Below are positions 1 through 7,730 of a DNA stretch of 64,000 bases, piece by piece. This DNA is from Streptomyces alfalfae (GTDB lineage Bacteria > Actinomycetota > Actinomycetes > Streptomycetales > Streptomycetaceae), in NCBI RefSeq assembly GCF_004127445.1, contig NZ_QEXM01000045.1, positions 124,001-188,000 on the forward strand, in the 5' to 3' direction. The notes under the pieces are model-generated. The model saw only the letters and a list, made by a program, of their open reading frames with translations, was not told the origin of the DNA and did no database searches. Made by a program: the position numbers and the translations under genes. Each line of letters starts with the position of its first letter. The first letter of the stretch is position 1.

Positions 1-865
1 ATGGGTCACCTGCTACGCGGCGCCTTCCCAAGTCACTTACGGCGCCCTCGCTCTGGTAGAGGTGTCGTGCGTACCGCAGGCCAGGGAAGCCCTTGCCGAG
101 CAGCTCGCCCGACATCCGCAGGCGATGAGCGTGGAACTGGTGGCGGGATCGTGCGACCTGCTCCTGACAGTGGCCGCGGCGACCATGTCGTTGATGAGCG
201 GGTACGTTCTCGCCCTCGGCCGTATCGAGACGGTGATCGCCACACGAACCCACTTGGTGCAGCGCGTGCACAGGGACGCCAGCGAGTGGCGGATGGACTC
301 CCTCTCCCGGGATCAGCGACGAGACCTGGCGGAGACCGAGGACGGCGGCGCTCGTACCGCCGTGGCCACGCTCACGCCCGAGGACCGCGTCCTGCTGCTC
401 GCCCTCACCGAGGACGGCCGCCGCTCCGTCACCTCGATCGCCGCCGAACTGGGCCGTCCGGAGTCGACGGTGCGACGGTCGCTGCACTCTCTGCTCCAAG
501 GCGGCAGAGCGGTGCTGCGCTGCGACGCCGCCCACCTGTACGCGGGTTGGCGCAGCTCGGCGACGCTCTGGATGGCCGTGCCGCCCGCCCAGCTCCTGGC
601 CGCGGGCGACGAGTTGAGCCGCCTGCGGAGCACTCGTATGGCGGCGTCGGTGTCCGCCGAGGCCAACCTGCTGAGCGTCGTATGGCTGCACGCCCTGGAC
701 GACCTCGCGCGCTACGAGGTCCAGGCCGCCGCCAGGATCACCTCCGTACGCGTGCTCAACCGGGCCGTGAACCTGCGCTGGGTCAAGCGCATGGGTCGCC
801 TGCTCGGTGACGACGGCCGTAGCACCGGCTGTGTCCCGGTCGACCCGTGGCACCCGATCGCCTGA
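1..865 (+). CDS. Lrp/AsnC family transcriptional regulator, 3' part (5' end outside window)
   Basis: The reading frame is open from base 2, so the gene starts upstream of the window. The visible part has the double-length Lrp/AsnC layout. First comes the end of one ligand-binding (RAM) domain, with the strand-helix pattern around ALVEVSCVPQAREALAEQL. A second winged helix follows (LTPEDRVLLLALTEDGRRSV, then SIAAELGRPESTVRRSLHSL), then a second RAM-like domain to the C-terminus. Such two-headed Lrp proteins are common in Streptomyces and usually act as DNA-binding regulators that respond to an amino acid or other small ligand. The next genes, an acyl-CoA synthetase unit on the same strand, could be its target, but nothing in the sequence proves it. 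The family call is firm; the ligand is unknown. Confidence 0.88.
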   Translation, partial: WVTCYAAPSQVTYGALALVEVSCVPQAREALAEQLARHPQAMSVELVAGSCDLLLTVAAATMSLMSGYVLALGRIETVIATRTHLVQRVHRDASEWRMDSLSRDQRRDLAETEDGGARTAVATLTPEDRVLLLALTEDGRRSVTSIAAELGRPESTVRRSLHSLLQGGRAVLRCDAAHLYAGWRSSATLWMAVPPAQLLAAGDELSRLRSTRMAASVSAEANLLSVVWLHALDDLARYEVQAAARITSVRVLNRAVNLRWVKRMGRLLGDDGRSTGCVPVDPWHPIA

Positions 866-1074
866 GTCACCGGCCCGCCGCAACCGCCCCCTTCCCGGGG
901 GTACCGCCCGAATCGCTCCTTCCCGGGCCCGCGGCGGCGCTTTCCGGCACACGGCCCCCGGTGCAGGCGGATTCATGCAATCCGCAGGCCGTACGGGACC
1001 GGTCCCCGAGGCTGATGCCACCGCCGGACGACAGCCGACCCGACTCAGCCTCCGCGCGGGAAGGAGGCCACGCC

Positions 1075-1200
1075 ATGCCCAGCGACACGCCCGGCGACGA
1101 TGACCTCGTCAAGGTCGAAGCGCTGGTCAACGCCTTCACCGACACGCGGTCGGCCCCACCCACCCCTAACCAGCCCACCGTCGAGAGGCAGCTCCTGTGA
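1075..1200 (+). CDS. Small 41-residue protein coupled to the acyl-CoA synthetase
   Basis: A short ORF starts at ATG 1075 behind a strong ribosome binding site (GGAAGGAGG near 1059-1068) and ends in a GTGA overlap with the next gene: its TGA is 1198-1200 and the ligase GTG is 1197-1199. The product begins MPSDTPGDDDLVKVEALVNA and is acidic, then Pro-rich; I see no known domain. The good Shine-Dalgarno site here and its absence in front of the ligase suggest that translating this ORF delivers ribosomes to the ligase. It may be a functional small protein, a leader for coupling, or the remnant of a longer upstream gene. Confidence 0.55.
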   Translation: MPSDTPGDDDLVKVEALVNAFTDTRSAPPTPNQPTVERQLL

Positions 1201-3116
1201 ACGCCCCCGCACCCGATCTGCTCTGGCCGGCATACGACCAGCCGGGCACCCTGACGACGATCGAGTCCATCGCGCTCGAGGACCGCGACCTGCCCGGTTC
1301 CACGTACGACGTACTGGCGCGCGCCGCCGCGTTGTGGCCCGACCGGCCGGCTCTCACCATGCTGCCCAGCGCGGAGCGGTGGACGCGCGGTGAGACCGTG
1401 TCCTTCGAGCAACTGCGCGATCAAGTACACCGCATCGCCAACCTCTTCCACCGACACGGCGTCCGCCGTACCACCGCCGTGGGCCTGCTCACCCCCAACG
1501 CCGGCCTGCTGCCCGCCACCCTCCTGGCCGCCCAGCTCGCGGGTTGCGCGGCGCCGGTCAATCCGGCGCTCGCCGCCGAGCAGGCCGAACGGCTGCTCCG
1601 TCTGGGCGGGGCAAGGGTCCTGGTCGCGGCCGGACCCGAACTCGACGCCGACGCATGGCGGACGGCCCGCACCGCGGCGGCATCGCTCCGCTGCACAGCG
1701 CTGTTCGCCCTGCGCCCCGTCGGCGCACCCGATCCCGCGCCCGAACTGGAACGGGTCGAGGGGGTCCACGTCGCCTATCTGCACGTCGAGGCGGCTGCCC
1801 AACCGGCAGAGCTCGATCCTGGCGTGGCGCCTCCCCAAGCCGGTGACCTGGCCGCGTACTTCCACACCGGCGGCACCACCGGCGCCCCCAAGCTGGCCGC
1901 GCACACCCACGCCAACGAGGTGACCGACGCCTGGATGATCGCGGCCAACAGCGTGTTGGACTCCGATTCCGTGCTCTTCTCCGGGCTGCCGCTGTTCCAC
2001 GTCAATGCCTTGGTCGTCACCCTGCTGGCACCGCTGTTCCGCGGTCAGCACAGTGTGTGGACGGGGCCACTCGGCTACCGTGAACCGGCGCTGTTCGCGG
2101 TCTTCTGGAAGATCGTCGAGCATTTCCGGATCGCCACCATGTCCGCGGTCCCGACCGTCTACGCGGGCCTCGCCCGGGTGCCGCTCGACGCGGACATCAC
2201 CTCGCTGCGCTTCGCGATCGTCGGCGCGTCCCCTCTGCCGCCGGCGGTACGTGCGGCGTTCGAGCTCCACACCGGCGTCCCTCTCTGTCAGGGGTACGGA
2301 CTCACCGAGGCAACCTGCGGCAGCGCTCGCAGCTTCCTGCACGAACATCAGCGCCCGGAGGCCGCGGGCCAGCGCATGCCCTACCAGCAGGTGAAGACGG
2401 TACGGATCGACAGCGACGGCGACTGGCACGACCTCCCGCAGGGGGAACCGGGCGTTCTCGCCATCAGTGGCCCCACCGTCTTCCCCGGCTACGTCGTGGG
2501 CCACGACGACACCGGACCGCGCCTGGACACCCTCGGCAGTGTGCGCGACGGCTGGCTCAACACCGGCGACCTCGCGCGCGTGGATGCCGACGGATTCATC
2601 CACCTGCTCGGCCGCGCGAAGGATCTGATCATCCGCGGCGGCCACAACATAGACCCCGCCGTCGTCGAGGACGCCCTCCTCGCCCACCCGGCCGTCACCG
2701 GCGCAAGCGCCGTCGGACGCCCCGACCCCCACTCCGGCGAGGTCCCCGTCGCCTACGTCACCATCAGGCCCGGCACGACCGGCATCGGGCCCGACGAGTT
2801 GATCGCCTTCGCCGCACGGCACGTGCCCGAGCGAGCCGCGGCCCCCAAGGACGTCATCGTTCTGCCGGCGCTGCCTCTGACCGACATCGGCAAACCTTCC
2901 AAGGTCCCTCTGCGCCTCGACTCCACGCGGCGCGCGATCTCCACGGCCCTGGCCGGCCTCGGCGTCGCCGATGAGCAGATCCGATGTGAACTGGCGGATG
3001 GCAGCCCCATGGTTTCCCTGCCTCCCGTCGCCGACCCCGGCCAACGCCGCCGAATCACCACCCGACTCGCCCCGTACGACGTGAAGTGGGCGTTCACCGA
3101 CCTCGGCAGCTCGTGA
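1197..3116 (+). CDS. Acyl-CoA synthetase / AMP-forming ligase (ANL superfamily)
   Basis: The 639-residue product belongs to the adenylate-forming acyl-CoA synthetase/ligase family, which activates a carboxylic acid with ATP and transfers it to CoA. The phosphate-binding motif YFHTGGTTGAPK lies near residue 220. The A5-type motif QGYGLTEA, the DGWLNTGDLARVDADGF adenylate motif and the hinge region LGRAKDLIIRGGHNIDP follow in order. The C-terminal catalytic lysine is probably the one in LPLTDIGKPSK. About 75 residues follow this lysine, which is longer than usual. The gene starts with GTG inside the stop codon of the preceding small ORF. The substrate cannot be told from sequence; medium or long fatty acids or a cyclohexane/aryl acid are possible. 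Confidence 0.88.
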   Translation: MNAPAPDLLWPAYDQPGTLTTIESIALEDRDLPGSTYDVLARAAALWPDRPALTMLPSAERWTRGETVSFEQLRDQVHRIANLFHRHGVRRTTAVGLLTPNAGLLPATLLAAQLAGCAAPVNPALAAEQAERLLRLGGARVLVAAGPELDADAWRTARTAAASLRCTALFALRPVGAPDPAPELERVEGVHVAYLHVEAAAQPAELDPGVAPPQAGDLAAYFHTGGTTGAPKLAAHTHANEVTDAWMIAANSVLDSDSVLFSGLPLFHVNALVVTLLAPLFRGQHSVWTGPLGYREPALFAVFWKIVEHFRIATMSAVPTVYAGLARVPLDADITSLRFAIVGASPLPPAVRAAFELHTGVPLCQGYGLTEATCGSARSFLHEHQRPEAAGQRMPYQQVKTVRIDSDGDWHDLPQGEPGVLAISGPTVFPGYVVGHDDTGPRLDTLGSVRDGWLNTGDLARVDADGFIHLLGRAKDLIIRGGHNIDPAVVEDALLAHPAVTGASAVGRPDPHSGEVPVAYVTIRPGTTGIGPDELIAFAARHVPERAAAPKDVIVLPALPLTDIGKPSKVPLRLDSTRRAISTALAGLGVADEQIRCELADGSPMVSLPPVADPGQRRRITTRLAPYDVKWAFTDLGSS

Positions 3117-3233
3117 GACCTCCTGCCGTCACCTCCCCACCCGGGAGGCCACGCCGTCACTGCGGAGATACGCTCGTCAGCCCTCGGCGGCCTCGGCTCC
3201 GGAGCCCCCTGGCGACCCGAGATGCTCCGGACG

Positions 3234-3251
3234 AGCGTCACAGCAGCGTCA
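3234..3251. repeat. Pair of AGCGTCA repeats left of the left att-like site
   Basis: AGCGTCA occurs at 3234-3240 and 3245-3251, that is, with an 11-base period. The same heptamer with the same period is found inside the island next to both of its ends (3539-3556 and 42663-42700). I read these as integrase arm-type sites. This pair lies outside the left copy of the methyltransferase 3' end, which would fit a former second element or a tandem att array. The rest of 3117-3395 shows no gene. Confidence 0.45.
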
Positions 3252-3390
3252 GGATTCCCGGAAAAGCGCGCCGTCGAAGCCGCCGTATCTCAAGAATCCG
3301 CAGGTCGGACAACCTATAGGGCTTGACCCAGTCTCTCGACCCGCTCCACGGGGAGAAACAGGTCAAGCCATCCACCCGGACCACGGAACC

Positions 3391-3460
3391 CCAGGTCAGG
3401 CTCCCTTTTCCGCAGGCTCCAGAATCGCCACGCACTCCACATGGTGGGTCATGGGAAAGA
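3391..3460. other. attL: Left attachment-like site: relic of the RNA methyltransferase 3' end
   Basis: Bases 3391-3460 align without gaps to 42751-42820, the 3' end of the TrmA-type gene, with 55 of 70 positions identical by my count. The longest exact run is 17 bases (ACGCACTCCACATGGTG, 3430-3446). Read on the minus strand it encodes ADIFPMTHHVECVAILEP and then a stop, matching FPMTHHVECVAILEP of the intact gene. Most differences are at third codon positions, so the copy was once part of a real gene. Such a duplicated gene end is the usual mark of site-specific integration into a conserved gene. Confidence 0.75.
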
Positions 3461-3538
3461 TGTCGGCCTGGGAGAGTCTCGGAAAAGCCCAGTTCAGAGC
3501 CCCTTTTATGGCTCGCGGTACCGCGTGCTGGCGCCCAG

Positions 3539-3556
3539 AGCGTCAAACGAGCGTCA
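3539..3556. repeat. AGCGTCA repeat pair inside the left island end
   Basis: AGCGTCA at 3539-3545 and 3550-3556, 11 bases apart, about 80-110 bases inside the left copy of the methyltransferase 3' end. The right island end has four such heptamers at 42663-42700. The matching placement relative to each core supports an integrase arm-binding role. Confidence 0.5.
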
Positions 3557-3619
3557 TGACCAACAGTCCATTCCTCCTCCTCGGGACGGAACAGGTTGCC
3601 ACGAGTAGCGCCCCCCCCC

Positions 3620-3815
3620 CAGCACGAGCCCTCGGATCATTGATCGCCAGGGCACTGGTGGACTACCACCTCGCGAGGGCAAGGACACCGGCATCGTCAC
3701 CCCCTACGGGATCCAGGCGGAGGCGACGTTGGAAGCCTTGCGGGACGCGAAGAGCGACGGCCGCCCGCTCACGAAGATGGACACGGCCCACCGCATCCAG
3801 GGGTCCCGCAAAACG
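3620..3815 (+). pseudogene. Remnant of a superfamily 1 helicase (AAA_12-like C-terminal part)
   Basis: In one plus-strand frame the stretch 3675-3805 reads REGKDTGIVTPYGIQ, then AEATLEALRDAKSDGRPL and DTAHRIQG. This closely follows the VVTPYRAQ ... VGTAHRFQG motif order of the C-terminal domain of DNA2/NAM7-like SF1 helicases. A neighbouring frame just upstream (LGSLIARALVDYHLAR) looks like the preceding helix, so a frameshift separates the two. No start, Walker A or remaining domains are present, so this is debris. From 3816 to 4041 I see nothing. Confidence 0.5.
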
Positions 3816-4041
3816 GCGCGGCCGGCGACCGGTAGGTCTTGCCCTGGGGACAGCGGGCACCGCCTGCCGCCGGGACAACCAGTACGGGGGGCGCTAGGGA
3901 ATGCGCGAGTCCGCAGTGCACGCCCGCCAACCAACTGCTGCATGAGAGGCGATACGCAGCTGCGATCCGCAAGGGTTCGCGGATACGTAGTGGGCGAGCG
4001 TCAAGCAGGCGGGTTGGATCAGGGCCGATGCGCGGCGCAGC

Positions 4042-4599
4042 CTAGTGGCGGTACAGATTGGCTACTCCGCTGCGCAGCCATACATCGTATTCCTGAGTCC
4101 GGTGGACTCCAACGATCCGATCCAGATGCTCCTCGAACGCCAGCTCGACCGAGCCCAGCCCCGTATAGGAGCGCATCAGGGGTCCGTCTGCGCGCGGAGC
4201 AAGGTGCACGCACCCGATCCCGGGATTCCGCGCATTGCTTGCCCGGGACAGAGCAGCTTCGGAGAAACCACCCGCGGCGTAGAGCACTCCGCGGTCACAG
4301 CCGACGTCGAGCAGTTTGCCAACGAACTCGTCAATGGTCCCGATGCTTACCGGCCGCTTGTATCGCTTGGCTTCGATGGCAATCGTGATGTCTTGGCCGA
4401 CAACCTGCCCGCTCACCAAGGCGTCGAGTTGTCGCGTGGCTCCGCTGACCAAGCCGGCCACGTGGGCGTCCGGTTCGACAGTGGCGCCTGAATCGAGGCT
4501 CTCGACGAGCTCGGCGACTTCTTGCTCGAAGTGCTGCCACGGCTCCTGCTTCTTCCCTCGAACCTGACCGCTCTGGCTCCCCGCTCCCTGTCGAATCAC
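4042..4599 (-). CDS. Mrr-like restriction endonuclease (PD-(D/E)xK)
   Basis: The 185-residue product has the core of the Mrr_cat/restriction-endonuclease-like fold: HFEQEVAELV (helix with conserved Glu, about residue 24), RQLDALV (Asp59) and IAIEAKRYKRPV (Glu76-x-Lys78), followed by a helix ending near IDEFVGKLLDVG and the core strand RGVLYAAGGFSEAA. The D...ExK set is complete, so the enzyme could be active. Family members cut modified or foreign DNA, but specificity needs a partner domain and none is visible here. The GTG start at 4599 is the only good one. The gene stands alone near the left island end. It may be an anti-phage nuclease or a solitary type IV enzyme. Confidence 0.72.
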   Translation of the reverse strand: MIRQGAGSQSGQVRGKKQEPWQHFEQEVAELVESLDSGATVEPDAHVAGLVSGATRQLDALVSGQVVGQDITIAIEAKRYKRPVSIGTIDEFVGKLLDVGCDRGVLYAAGGFSEAALSRASNARNPGIGCVHLAPRADGPLMRSYTGLGSVELAFEEHLDRIVGVHRTQEYDVWLRSGVANLYRH

Positions 4600-4859
4600 C
4601 GCCGCATGTTAGCCCGATCTTCGCCACCCTTCTGAGGAGTTGCCCTACTCAGGCCATTTTGAGGCTGCCCCTGCACCCTCGCAACGGACCGCGCGGCGCT
4701 CGACGCCGCGACCAAGGTGTTCAGTCCGAGCAGGGCCTCGGAGTATCGCCTCGTGGCTCTGCGGCTGCTCGGCGATTCGAGCAGGGGCGGCAACTACTGA
4801 ACTGCAACGGGCAGCCCGCCCACGCCGACGGGCGACCCACGGCACCGGGACCGGCCTGC

Positions 4860-5068
4860 GCATCACCCGGTCGCCACTGGCCTGCCACGACAAGGCGTTC
4901 GACGACCTCACAGACCTGCCACATTCGCGATCAAGCCAAGATCCGTAGCCTCGGCGAACGCGCCATGGCATCCTCAAGTCTCGGCGGCTCCTGAAGAAAG
5001 TCCGCTGCAGCACCACCCGGATCACAGCCGCTGTCCGTGCCCTCGTTGCCCGCGAACTCGCCACCTGA
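4860..5068 (+). pseudogene. IS5-type transposase 3' remnant (frameshifted)
   Basis: Frames switch within the segment. One reads CHDKAFDDLTDLPH, another SLGERAM. After an apparent loss of one base near 4972, a third reads LKSRRLLKKVRCSTTRIT followed by AAVRALVARELAT and a stop at 5066-5068. This is the conserved C-terminus of IS5-family DDE transposases (GERA...LK.WR.LRK.RC...). No N-terminal half, catalytic Asp pair or clear terminal inverted repeats are left. The rest of 4600-5151 shows no gene. Confidence 0.6.
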
Positions 5069-5151
5069 TCAGGATGGGAAGGGCTCCTTGCGGCGATGGC
5101 TGGTCGGCACGGTTACGGTCCGCTCGCAGGATGCTCGTAGGCTTGTATGCC

Positions 5152-5853
5152 ATGACGACGCGGATAGCGGGGGATCAGGTGCTCAATCCGTGGACCCTCA
5201 CGACCAGGAACGCACCGTACGCGGTCCCCGAAGACCTGCCGCACTTGCAAGCCCTCGCCGACACCCAAGTCCACCCCTCGCACGCGCCGTACCGGCTCAA
5301 CCTGACACTCCCGCCGGAACCGTTCATCGGCCTCCACGACGCGCCCTTGGTCATGCTGCTGGCCAACCCAGGTGTGAGCGACGCAGACCCGGCCGCCTAC
5401 GCCCGGCCCGGCGTGACCGAGCGAACCCTGCAACACATCGCAAACGCCGGCGGAACCCCCAACCACTTCCTGACGCACCCGGACAAGGACCATCCAGGAC
5501 TCCAGTGGTGGTCCCGGACCCTGAACGGCCTGACGAAGCAGGGGCACAGTCACGACGAACTCGCCCGGCAGATCCTTGCCGTGCAGTTCCACGGCTACCA
5601 TTCGCAATCGTGGCGGCCGATCCCGTACACACTGCCCTCCCAGTCCTTCGCCTTCTACCTGGTGCGCCGCGCCATGTCCCGTGACGCGGTGATCGTCCTC
5701 GGGCGCATCGCGGCCACCTGGAAGATCGCCGTGCCGGAGCTGGCGTCGTATCCGAATGTGGTGACGCCGAAACAAAACCGGAGCGTGCGGATCAGCCGGG
5801 GCAACTTCAGCCCTGAGAACTTCGAGCGGATCGAGCGAGCCCTCAAGAGCTGA
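5152..5853 (+). CDS. Hypothetical protein, possible nucleotide/DNA-binding alpha/beta protein
   Basis: The likely start is ATG 5152 (MTTRIAGDQVLNPWTLTTRN), giving 233 residues; an upstream in-frame ATG at 5074 gives unlikely, low-complexity sequence. A hydrophobic strand followed by NPG (APLVMLLANPGVSD, about residues 68-81) is reminiscent of the motif A strand of uracil-DNA-glycosylase-like folds. The later segments ILAVQFHGYHSQSW, LPSQSFAFYLVRRAM and DAVIVLGRIAATWK look like further core elements of such a fold. The similarity is only of pattern and I would not assign an enzyme. Its stop codon lies inside a strong hairpin shared with the convergent gene at 5900-6838. Confidence 0.6.
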   Translation: MTTRIAGDQVLNPWTLTTRNAPYAVPEDLPHLQALADTQVHPSHAPYRLNLTLPPEPFIGLHDAPLVMLLANPGVSDADPAAYARPGVTERTLQHIANAGGTPNHFLTHPDKDHPGLQWWSRTLNGLTKQGHSHDELARQILAVQFHGYHSQSWRPIPYTLPSQSFAFYLVRRAMSRDAVIVLGRIAATWKIAVPELASYPNVVTPKQNRSVRISRGNFSPENFERIERALKS

Positions 5854-5886
5854 GCGCGCACCGCGGTGCGGTGCGGTGCGCGCTCA
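5851..5886. terminator. Bidirectional hairpin terminator
   Basis: A perfect 14-base inverted repeat (TGAGCGCGCACCGC at 5851-5864, its complement at 5873-5886) with an 8-base loop sits between two convergent genes and includes the stop codon of the left one. There is no U-run, as is usual for Streptomyces terminators. Confidence 0.75.
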
Positions 5887-5899
5887 GGGGGAGGGGCGG

Positions 5900-6838
5900 T
5901 CAAAGGTTGGCACGCGCTTCGGCCAGCTTCACGTCCGCCGCACGCATCTCCCCGCATGCCTGCGGGTGCTTCTGATCCATCTCCTCAAGCCGTACCGGCG
6001 ACTTGGACAGAGCCGTGGTCGCCTTCAGGTCCAGTTCGGCGTCGAACTCGTAGGGCTTTTGCGAACCGATCGGCGCCGGTCGCGGTGACGACTTCACATG
6101 CGCCATCGCCGCGATCTTTCCTTCGACCCCGCCGAAGTAGATCCACAGCCGGTCGCCGTCCCTCATCTGCTTCAGCGGCTTCCCGAGCCACCACTCGGTC
6201 GGACCGGAGTCTTCGCGCGCCAGCCTCGCGACCCGCGCTGGGGTGGAGGGGCCGTTCTCGATCGTGTCGCGCTCCGGGACCAGGCAGTACAGCCAGTCCC
6301 GAGGGCCGACGACCTGGTAGACAGCGCGTCCGCCTCGGTTCGGAATCTTTTCCAGCACCTCCTGCTCGGCCAGCGCCCGCAGCAATGCGCGGGCCCGCTT
6401 GTCATCGGTCTCCCAGCCGTAGCTGTTCATGGTGGCGACGACGCGGGCCGTGTCCCACTCTCCCTCCTCGCTGGTCACCCGGCTCTCCAGCACCTCCACC
6501 TGGGTCAGCCGTGTCTGAGTGCGTGGCCGGCCGTGCCGTTCCAGCAGGTCGTACAGCTTCGCCGCGCCCATGCTCGCGGCGATGCCGAGCGCGCTCCGGT
6601 CCACGGTGCCACTTTCGTCGACCGCCACGATGGCCCTCTCCCGCCAATCCTCCAGGCCCTCCAGCAACCTGGTCACGGCTTCGATGTCCCGCCACAGGTC
6701 ATGAGGCGCGGCCTGCTCCGACAGCAGCACCTTGTCTTGCAGTGCGGCGCGCACCACTCGGGCGAGCTGGTCGGAGGAGATGACGACGCTCTCCTGGCTT
6801 CCGTCGTCACCGAAATTAAAGTCAACCCGCGTCGCCAT
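5900..6838 (-). CDS. Hypothetical protein with EVE/PUA-like C-terminal region
   Basis: The chosen start is ATG 6838 (MATRVDFNFGDDGSQESVVI) with AGAGGAG 8 bases upstream; the frame is open further upstream but only with low-complexity sequence. The product is 312 residues. The N-terminal half is helical and includes a segment like a winged helix (LARVVRAALQDKVLL; LLRALAEQEVLEKIPNRGGRAVYQV). The C-terminal half has EWWLGKPLKQMRDGDRLWIY followed by FGGVEGKIAAMAHV, which resembles the EVE/PUA-type pocket proteins that read modified bases. In a defence island such a domain often senses DNA modification. Catalytic residues are not visible. The function is unproven. Confidence 0.6.
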   Translation of the reverse strand: MATRVDFNFGDDGSQESVVISSDQLARVVRAALQDKVLLSEQAAPHDLWRDIEAVTRLLEGLEDWRERAIVAVDESGTVDRSALGIAASMGAAKLYDLLERHGRPRTQTRLTQVEVLESRVTSEEGEWDTARVVATMNSYGWETDDKRARALLRALAEQEVLEKIPNRGGRAVYQVVGPRDWLYCLVPERDTIENGPSTPARVARLAREDSGPTEWWLGKPLKQMRDGDRLWIYFGGVEGKIAAMAHVKSSPRPAPIGSQKPYEFDAELDLKATTALSKSPVRLEEMDQKHPQACGEMRAADVKLAEARANL

Positions 6839-6939
6839 GGCGACTCCTCTTCTCTGGATTGGAGAGGAGGTTACATTCCGCTTCTGTCGGCGCGCCACCG
6901 CTTCGACAGCACTGGGCAGTTGGGCAACCCGAAGCGACC

Positions 6940-7492
6940 GGTCAGGTCGCGGGCGCGGCCCGGCGCGAGGCCATCGAGGTCCTGGCCGCCCGCACCCCGA
7001 CCCTGGCCGAGGCCACGAAGACCGCCACAGCCAAGGCATGCGTCACCCTGAACGGCACACTGCTGCCCATCGACAAGATCACCGTCGACACCCCTACTAC
7101 TCAGGCAAACACAAACGGCACGGCATGAACGTTCAGGTCCTCACATTAGGCGGACTGCTGTGGGTCTCCCCGGCCCTACCCGGCTCCCCCAAGACCTGAC
7201 CGCTGCCCGCTAGCGCGGGATCGTCGACGCACCCGCCGCCGCGGGAGTGAAGTGCTGGGCGGACAAGGCGTACCAAGGCGCCGGACGGCACATCCGAGTC
7301 CCCTTCCGGGGCCGTCGGCTCAAGCGCTGGGAGCGACGGCGCAACAGCAGCCACGCCAAGATCCGGGGCGTCGGCGAGCAGGCCACGGCCGTCTTGAAGG
7401 GCTGGCGCCTCCTGCGGAAGCTCCGCTGCGGCACCAACCGGAGCACCGACTTCGTGAAGGCCGCCCTCGTCCTTCACTATGCCTCAACGTGA
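6940..7492 (+). pseudogene. IS5-family transposase, multiply frameshifted
   Basis: Three frames together rebuild one transposase. Frame 1 (to 7128) reads IEVLAARTPTL then TLNGTLLPID. Frame 3 (to 7199) reads YYSGKHKRHGMNVQVL and LLWVSPALPG. Frame 2 (7202-7492) reads VKCWADKAYQGAG, KIRGVGEQATAVLKG and WRLLRKLRCGTNR, ending HYAST-stop. In order these match the middle and C-terminal blocks of an actinobacterial IS5-type DDE transposase. At least two frameshifts and a TAG (about 7211) break it. The N-terminal third is missing. The sequence just after the stop (GAGGTTAGGAAAGGCTCA) looks like the IS right end. Confidence 0.75.
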
Positions 7493-7730
7493 GGTTAGGA
7501 AAGGCTCACTGGCATTCCCAAGCACTTCTGTGGCAGGCTTCCGCGTGCCAGCAACGGGGTCTCGCTCGTAGCCAGATCACCAGCTGCGCTTCAGCCAAGG
7601 AGTCTGCGGACGCACCCGGACCACCGGCTTGTCTCTCACCTCATCTTTCACGTAGTAGGCACGAGCCTGCGGCGGTGTTCCCTGCCGTGCTCGCGCTCGA
7701 TGCCCGCGCGCACCACTCGGAGGCTCAGCC

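Noticed and set aside
867..3044. 725-residue open frame on the minus strand opposite the acyl-CoA synthetase
   Set aside because: It mirrors the third-position GC bias of a clearly coding gene; sequence is low-complexity Gly/Arg/Asp and has no domain.
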